Shown piece after piece: positions 18,361 to 24,128 of a DNA stretch of 24,128 nucleotides; the stretch's first letter is position 1, and each line of letters starts with the position of its first letter. A program made the position numbers and the translations under genes. The stretch is taken from assembly GCF_000003605.2 (NCBI RefSeq), contig NW_003145786.1, forward strand, positions 1-24,128, read 5' to 3'. Under the pieces are notes generated by a model. It made no database searches and was not told where the DNA came from. It saw only the letters and a program-made list of their open reading frames with translations. Source of the stretch: Saccoglossus kowalevskii (Eukaryota; Hemichordata; Enteropneusta; Harrimaniidae).

Positions 18361-19316
18361 TTTCGTTTTGTTTAAAGTTTCCCTTTTTCCTTTTTGAAAA
18401 TCGCAAGTTATCGGGAACATTTAGTCACAGTTATTGATTCGTACTCACTCGTATTCTTTATACATTCTTCGTATGTATATATATACATCATTTTAGTGTT
18501 AGTCCAATGTGTTTCTGTTTTGATATTGCATGTAAAGATATGGAAAACTAGCACAACCTTGACTGCTTTAAGCCATTTTAATGATCAAGGCCACTTATAC
18601 TAACGTAATAAGAAACACTCATAATTATATAATCAGCTCCAAAATTTGTTTACACGGTGTGAATCCTTGGCGGTTTATAAATACTGTGATTTCTTTGTAA
18701 TTACTAGTTGTTACCAAACTCTCGATGATACATATTATGTTCTCCAGAATAAATACTATCCATAGCTGAAGTATAACGTCTCGCTGTCACTTTATCCCGT
18801 AACTGCGTAGTGTGTATACACTACCAGGCTCGTTAAGTTTCGTATCCTGTCTTCTATTGTGATATACACGACACAAGTCTCTGACTCGTACTAAAGCTCA
18901 ATTCTTCATTCAATTCACGCTTTTCCATGGTCAAGACACAAACTTGAAATCATTGTCCTTGCCATTGTCACTGTCATTATTTTATGGTAAGTCGACCTCA
19001 TATGTCTACTGGATGTGATTAAAGATCAATGCGTTAATAGTTGTGTTTTATCCAATCAATTGTGTCGTGTCAATATTCACCCTCAACCGAACAACAAGAG
19101 CTATTATAAACTGCAATCGTTAAAGTTCAAGTGAGTTGACTCATATAAGTCAAGTCCTCGATACATTCGTCATAGATTATAAGATTTGATATAATTATGT
19201 TGGATTACGGAAATGTAGGTAATATGAGTAGAACAGTATGACGTAAGTTTATTTTTTCAGAATTCAAGTGAATATTTGCCAGGTTTATTCCTAGTTTCAT
19301 ATCCCGAAATTTGTAT
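18361..19316. other. intergenic sequence, nothing recognised
   Basis: No credible coding frame. A short TATATATACA run near 18476 and otherwise unique AT-rich sequence. Confidence 0.5.
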
Positions 19317-19324
19317 TGACGTCA
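19317..19324. promoter_or_regulatory. CRE palindrome
   Basis: TGACGTCA, 30 bp from the second DR1 motif. Its pairing with a DR1, as at 12.5-12.65 kb, is the only reason to list it. Confidence 0.25.
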
Positions 19325-19353
19325 CGAATTAGTGAGCAATAACTGACGCTATT

Positions 19354-19366
19354 TGACCTTTGACCT
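19354..19366 (-). promoter_or_regulatory. perfect DR1 nuclear-receptor motif (second copy)
   Basis: TGACCTTTGACCT on the plus strand, that is AGGTCAAAGGTCA on the minus strand. The flanks do not match those of the 12.49-kb copy, so the two are not parts of one duplicated repeat. It lies about 570 bp past the stop codon of gene B. Confidence 0.42.
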
Positions 19367-19934
19367 CGGTTTTGAGGACATTCGTGTGATACTGTCGTCA
19401 ATATGGCAAAAATAAACATCGCACTTTCATTCATGAATATATTGTTGTAAACAGGTAACTTATAATGGCAATAATACATATACGGAGTGAATTGTGCAAT
19501 ATTGCTACTGCGCTGATTTATTTCTTAAATACCTGCACCAAACTGATATGTTCGCTGCAGAGTGGCCACCCAACATGGAGAAATTATAATAGAACAAAAT
19601 ATTTAACACAAATGTGGTATGATTTAAATAAATAAAATGTTCACAATAAAATATTGATAGGTTACTTGTACAAAATGTTAATAATTTTCTATTAAACTAT
19701 ATCTGTCAGCGAGTCCGAAAAACACACAGGGTTCTCGTATGGTGGTAAAACACGGCAATGTAGATCATTATTATTTGAAGAGTCTCGTACGAGTTATCGT
19801 CCATCTGAAATTATGGTATGGTAAGTATGGTTGCGGTTTAAGTAAGTGTAATTATATAAATTTCCATCTAGCTATCATATCTTACCCTTACTCTGTGCTT
19901 ATGAAATCGTATCCTGCTATGATTACCCAACTCA
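19367..19934. other. 3' flank of gene B
   Basis: Probable 3' UTR and downstream sequence of copy B on the minus strand; no other feature except the candidate poly(A) signal. Confidence 0.45.
19517..19522 (-). promoter_or_regulatory. candidate polyadenylation signal of gene B
   Basis: TTTATT on the plus strand gives AATAAA in the transcript about 410 nt after the stop. It is the first canonical hexamer downstream; no other support. Confidence 0.25.
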
Positions 19935-20252
19935 CTACTGTAGATAATTAGTATTTATCCAGCCTAATTCTATATTTGTGGAATGGTACCCTGCTACAGT
20001 TCCCCAACTCACTACTGGCGAGACCTGATTCTCATTGAAATAAAATAGCTTGAAGCCATGTCCTGCAAGCATGTCTGTCAACATGTCATATCTGGCTATT
20101 GCTATCTCTGGTCTACCGTGTCTTGGTATAGCCCAGATATGGAGTTCAAATAAAATTTGCTTAAAATCTTTGAGTATTCCACTTTGCAATATCTCTGGGA
20201 AAACGTGCATTTCATGAGCCTCGATATCAATCTTCAAAACGTCGATCACTTC
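19935..20252 (-). CDS. gene B exon 6
   Basis: Acceptor TTTTTCAG|GAAGTG, phase 0. Encodes EVIDVLKIDIEAHE through GWINTNYLQ and TAG (105 aa). The frame calculated from GTG omits the first Glu codon; the exon really starts at GAA. Confidence 0.92.
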   Translation of the reverse strand, partial: EVIDVLKIDIEAHEMHVFPEILQSGILKDFKQILFELHIWAIPRHGRPEIAIARYDMLTDMLAGHGFKLFYFNENQVSPVVSWGTVAGYHSTNIELGWINTNYLQ

Positions 20253-23200
20253 CTGAAAAATAATCGTGAATTATATACACTGGAATAAGTCTATCAAGTG
20301 ACGAGTTAAATATATTTTAAGTACAATGTAACAACATTATAAGCATAACATGTTTTACACAATGATATATCGTATTATAGTTGATTTTTATCATTAATAC
20401 ACCCAGAATGAGCTTACCGTCTACTCGTTTCACATAATTGGAATCGAAGAACAATGTTTATAACTACTCTACGTCACCCCCCCCCCATTTCTAGAACAAC
20501 TAACGTTCGGAATATTTAGTTTCATATTTTTTTTTAAACGCTTGCAAAATATACTCACTTGTTCGTGATCAAGCATAGTCTTGATGGATTTGAGTGTTCG
20601 ACATATCCAAGTTCTCGCACCTCGGCCACTTTTGGAAGTCACGTTGTCGTCGTCTTTATCACACAATCCAATATTGTAAAACCAAACCCTTTCTGCGTGT
20701 TTGTGAGTTTCTTCGTCAATACTGATGAATATATGGAACATTATAATACTATTTTACTAGAGCTCTGATTGAAAAGTATATTAAATTTAATAACAATTTC
20801 GAAACACTTTGCGCGCTGTAGTTTATACCAATTTATAAAACAGAATGTTATAAAAGCAAATAAATTTGTTTTTTCTGTTTTAAGTACTTCAGAACAACAA
20901 AATGTACCGATAATGTACAATTATAATAATAAATGTATGCGTTCCAAGAGAGTTGAAATAAATAAACAAAGCAAGGCAGAGCAGTGTACGGATGTAAAAC
21001 ACAAACAGATAAAGAATTTCACGATAGAAGATTTATTTTATTGGCAAGCTTCAGAATCCCAGTATACTGGCATAAAAACTAAAGAATTTTAAAGTCTTGG
21101 AGAGTCTACGTATACCTATTATACACCACTGTTTATCATGCTTATAAATAATGTCCTCAATGACAATTTGGAAAGGGATATTCCAGCGTCATTGTGCAGA
21201 AAGTGATCTTGATTGCTTTTAACAAGATTATGAATAAGTTAACTAGAATTATGTCTAATATCAGTTTGTTAATACAACCATTTTTTTCTACGTTTATAAA
21301 TTTGAACGTGTTTGATTTGTTTCGATGTATTGTTAGTGTTGGTTTTTTATGTTTTCAAAATGTATTACTTTATTTTATTCAGAGGGACTGTGTTGTATTC
21401 AAATATGGGGTATGATAGCAATACAGATTCTATTCTATTCTATTACACTTTTGACATACAATATTTAGTAGTGTGTTATTTATTCTTGATTAAATATAAC
21501 TATGCCAAAGGGTATTAACGTGTAACATTTTGAAACGTACGTTACAGGTTCAGTAGATATATGTGAATGAATTTGTCATTCCCTCCATACTATATTTGTC
21601 CATTAGAATTTAGATTAGCATAGTATGTGAAATACTAGTAGCATCTTTCACTGTAGCGCCATAAGTTATGTTGCGTGGGTGACTGCGTCCTACGGTATTA
21701 GGATTACGCGGTATTTCCAAAGAAGCTGGACGCTTTTGAAGACGAAATTAATAGCGCGAAAGTTCTAATGATTATTTTCACCATTTCCAGCTTTATGCTT
21801 CTTAGACCAAGCGATTGATTCGACAAGATGTATAATAATACGGTTATTACGAGGATACCGCAAAATATACACTCATACAGTACAGGACCACATGAACATG
21901 ATTCGCTGCGCATCGGTCGATACTCTCGCTGTACAGTCTTCGTGCATATTTTAACAGCATCTACCTCATATTATTGAATCAGTGTACATCGGCGATCAGT
22001 ACTACGAGTAGCGTACATTTCTAGTGCTGTTTAAAATAAATCAGATAGGTGTATTCCCAACCCCATAAATGGAGTTGTAGAATTGTTCAACTTGGAACGG
22101 TTTTGCATTTATGTCTAACACGTATGTAAGGTTTCAAAAAATGGTGAAATATTTATAATTTGATATTTAGGATTCACGTTATTATTTAAGTTATGGATTT
22201 TTACTTTACCAACACGCCAGTATGTGAAGCTTATACTTGCATATCGCATGTAGGCAGTTGAATTAAATATGACAAACGTTAGTTATTGCACCCTCTTCGA
22301 CGGATTAACTCTGATTAATTTGCGTCCGAGTGAATCAATCGGCGAGGGCGCAATAACTCACGCCGACAATGTCTGTCTAACATAATGTACATAACGTATT
22401 TTCTAGTGTCTTTGGTCTAATGCACGTTAGTGATACATATTGTAATGATGTGTTTTGATTCTACTCACGTTGGGTCAAATGTATAAACGTTGCAGCCATA
22501 TTCGCCCATAGCATTGTCAAAACTCCAATCATGACCAACCCTGTCAACACAGAATACATAAGCTATTACATGGTGTACAGCGATGTAACCAGTTACTAGT
22601 GTGTAGTCAATCCCTGCTACTACAATGTGCATGCATCCCGTGTCTGTCTTTGCCGGTATTTAATCGAACGAATACTGCTATGTTTGTATAAACATGATGC
22701 AATATCAAACAATATTATTTAAAATTGCCCACAAACACTAAAATCATTCACGCTGTATTTTTATGTATAGTAAGTTACATCATTAAGAACAAGAACCACA
22801 TCCGAATCGGTTCGTTTAATGTCTCTGTTTTCTATCAATCGTTATTTGGCGTTAAACATTAGGAAATATATACGAGATTATGCTGATCTGACGGGATACA
22901 TGTTTATTTCAATCAGTGTTAGTCCGTCAACAACACGAAGAAAACTAGTTTTAGTTGTTTTGGCATCACGTCAGCTTATTTGAGGTGTTCACACAATGTA
23001 CGTGAGATTATTATTATATGGTACTTACCCGACACCATATGCTATACATTTATTTGGTTGGATGTTAACGTCCATGCACACGTTCCATCCGCCATCTTTG
23101 ATATTTCCCATGCGCCTACTGTCATTACAGAGGTATTGTACGGTAGTTATATAATGCATCAGTTTACCCCAGGCTTCATTAATGTCCACCTCATTCTTCT

Positions 23201-23431
23201 TAATAATATTATTTTGGATTGGTTTCTTGGATTTTATGGAATTGTTGTGAAGTTCCAGTTTCTACAAAGACAAGTTATATCTGATTTATTATGGCTGCTG
23301 GGTATCATTTAGATCATGTTTGTATATAGTTTTCTAAAATACAATTTGATATCAATTTGTTTAAAATTTATGACAAAATCGTTCACTTACCTCGTGACTG
23401 TGAGTATGAGTAACAATTTGGTCATTTTTGT
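19935..23431 (-). CDS. METTL24-like methyltransferase, copy B (5' end outside window)
   Basis: Minus-strand split gene. Visible exons in transcript order are 23391-23431, 23029-23261, 22469-22540, 20559-20721 and 19935-20252, 827 coding nt ending in TAG. Intron positions and phases equal those of copy A, and the 72-nt SAM-core exon has the same length. Motifs seen: DGGWNVCMDVN, AYGVGVGHDWSFD (SAM loop), VYTFDP, KHAERVWFYNIGL, WICRTLKS, VIDVLKIDIEAHE, GFKLFYFNEN and HSTNIELGWINTN. The start exon with the membrane anchor must lie beyond 24128. It is the upstream member of a head-to-tail pair with copy A and shows no frame damage, so both copies look functional. SAM-dependent methyl transfer is inferred from the family; the substrate is unknown. 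Confidence 0.87.
20477..20486. repeat. poly-C run in intron 5 of gene B
   Basis: Ten consecutive C residues; a homopolymer prone to length error. Confidence 0.9.
20559..20721 (-). CDS. gene B exon 5
   Basis: 163 nt, acceptor TATTCATCAG, donor GTGAGTAT. It reads IDEETHKHAERVWFYNIGLC, an Asp-rich linker DKDDD, then TWICRTLKSIKTMLDHEQ. It is three codons longer than the A exon in the linker, with the same phases. Confidence 0.9.
20722..21159. other. gene B intron 4, part next to exon 5
   Basis: A 107-codon plus-strand frame at 20769-21092 has no recognisable motif; together with the possible LINE tail at its right it may be mobile-element residue, but this cannot be shown. Confidence 0.4.
21160..21446 (+). 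mobile_element. possible LINE 3' terminus
   Basis: Ends in GCAATACAGATTCTATTCTA plus another TTCTA unit, which resembles the 3' tails of CR1/L2-type LINEs (AATAAAGATTCTATTC). No reverse transcriptase motif is present in the short plus-strand frame at 21194-21415. The call rests on the tail only and the left limit is arbitrary. Confidence 0.3.
21447..22278. other. gene B intron 4, middle part
   Basis: No exon recognised. A 69-codon minus-strand frame at 21704-21913 has one hydrophobic segment (VLYECIFCGILVITVLLYIL), but it is in the wrong order to be the anchor exon of B and has no donor of fitting phase. Confidence 0.45.
22279..22360. repeat. imperfect palindrome (hairpin) in gene B intron 4
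   Basis: AGTTATTGCACCCTC (22281-22295) pairs with GAGGGCGCAATAACT (22344-22358) at 14 of 15 positions, and the similarity continues inward through GGATTAACTC / GAGTGAATC almost to the centre. A small fold-back element or MITE core. Confidence 0.7.
22469..22540 (-). CDS. gene B exon 4 (SAM-binding core)
   Basis: 72 nt, acceptor TGTTGACAG, donor GTGAGTAG. Encodes VGHDWSFDNAMGEYGCNVYT then FDP. Completes a split Gly codon and ends inside a Thr codon, as in copy A. Confidence 0.92.
22541..23028. other. gene B intron 3
   Basis: 488-bp intron with no repeat or mobile element recognised. It is much shorter than its copy A equivalent (3542 bp), which carries a MITE and the 30-bp array. Confidence 0.6.
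23029..23261 (-). CDS. gene B exon 3
   Basis: 233 nt with donor GG|GTAAGTAC. I place the acceptor at CTTGTCTTTGTAG|AAACTGG, which has a strong pyrimidine tract and an in-frame TAG at its edge. This gives KLELHNNSIKSKKPIQNNII before NEVDINEAWGKLMHY. The alternative AGs at 23196-23200 lack a pyrimidine tract. It then reads SRRMGNIKDGGWNVCMDVN and CIAYGVG. Confidence 0.85.
23391..23431 (-). CDS. gene B exon 2 (stem)
   Basis: 41-nt exon, acceptor TCTTTTTCAG, donor GAG|GTAAGTGA. Begins with AC completing a split codon, then KNDQIVTHTHSHE, ending in phase 0. Its matched phase and similar first residues support orthology with copy A exon 2. Confidence 0.78.
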
Positions 23432-23460
23432 CTGAAAAAGAAAAAACATTTCAGAATCTT

Positions 23461-24128
23461 TACTTCATATCACTCATTCCAGTACTTTTACACCATATCA
23501 CTTATTCCAGTACTGTTACGCAATATCACTGATTCCAGTACTGTTACGCAATATCACTCATTTCAGTATTGTTACGCCATATCACTCATTCCAGTACTGT
23601 TACGCAATATCACTAATTCCAGTACTGTTACGCAATATCACTCATTTCAGTACTGTTACGCCATATCACTCATTCCAGTGCTGTTACGCAATATCACTCA
23701 TTCCAGCACTGCTACGCAATAACATTCAATCCAGTACTGTTACGCAATAACATTCATTCCAGTACTGTTACGCAATAAAATTCATTCCAGTGCTGTTACG
23801 CCATATCACTCATTTCAGCACTGTTACGCCATATCACTCATTCCAGTGCTGTTACGCAATATCACTCATTCCAGTACTGTTACGCCATACCACTTATTCC
23901 AGTACTGTTCCGCCATATCGCTCATTCCAGTACTGTTACGCCATACAACTCATTCCAGTGCTGTTACGCAATATCACTCATTCCAGTACTGTTACGCCAT
24001 ACCACTTATTCCAGTACTGTTCCGCCATATCGCTCATTCCAGTACTGTTACGCCATACAACTCATTCTAGTACTGTTACACCATATCACTCATTCAAGTA
24101 CTGTTACATCATATAACTCATTCCAGTA
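23461..24128. repeat. 28-bp minisatellite, about 24 units to window edge
   Basis: Tandem 28-bp unit: CATATCACTCATTCCAGTAC then TGTTACGC, with variants (CAATATCAC, CATACAACTC, TTCCGC, CAATAACATTC). It lies in gene B intron 1, 29 bp beyond the exon 2 acceptor, and continues past the right edge. The plus-strand frames of 74-110 codons here are repeat by-products. Confidence 0.96.

Noticed and set aside
21704-21913. Minus-strand frame with one hydrophobic segment, considered as the anchor exon of copy B
   Set aside because: It lies downstream of exons 2-4 of B in transcript order, and no donor there has the phase needed for exon 5.
22980-23312. 110-codon plus-strand frame
   Set aside because: It is antisense to gene B exon 3, whose minus-strand reading has clear family motifs.
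23790-24116. 108-codon plus-strand frame at the right edge
   Set aside because: It is one of several overlapping open phases of the 28-bp minisatellite.

Overview
The window looks like nuclear DNA from an AT-rich, repeat-rich metazoan, most likely a marine invertebrate. The evidence is short coding exons with GT/AG introns, a LINE remnant, TTAA-flanked MITEs, about 6 kb of minisatellites and an assembly gap. A deuterostome such as a hemichordate would fit, but the sequence alone does not fix the taxon. There is no sign of bacterial or viral gene organisation. Most long open frames are by-products of tandem repeats whose units are multiples of 3 bp.

The only convincing genes are two tandem, same-orientation (minus strand) paralogs of the METTL24-like family (Methyltransf_22/FkbM-type SAM methyltransferases). 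Copy A (856..11358) can be assembled as six exons from a type-II membrane-anchor start exon to the stop codon, about 288 residues. A 310-N gap sits in its second intron. Copy B (19935..23431, continuing past the right edge) has its last five exons. The two copies share intron positions and phases, and their last exons are about 59% identical in protein, but their introns are unrelated. They are therefore an old duplication.

Layout, left to right: a 21-bp minisatellite and the 3' flank of A (1-855); A exons 6 and 5 (856-1746); intron 4, with a stray duplicate of part of exon 5, a LINE 3' end and a 3.1-kb 57-bp minisatellite (1747-6278); exon 4; intron 3 with a MITE and a 1.6-kb 30-bp minisatellite (6351-9892); exon 3, a TTTA microsatellite that forms the splice acceptor tract, the gap, exon 2 and exon 1 (9893-11358). 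An 8.6-kb inter-gene region follows, without recognisable genes. It holds a second MITE, fold-back repeats, two perfect DR1 nuclear-receptor-type motifs and one strong CTCF-like motif. Then come B exons 6 to 2 (19935-23431) and a 28-bp minisatellite in B intron 1 that runs off the right edge.

Both proteins should be Golgi/secretory-pathway membrane-anchored or lumenal small-molecule or glycan methyltransferases by family analogy; no substrate can be read from the sequence. I found no dedicated new gene system. The more unusual material is structural: a different minisatellite in each long intron, higher-order repeats inside the 57-bp array, an exon fragment copied into its own intron, and microsatellites at exon borders.
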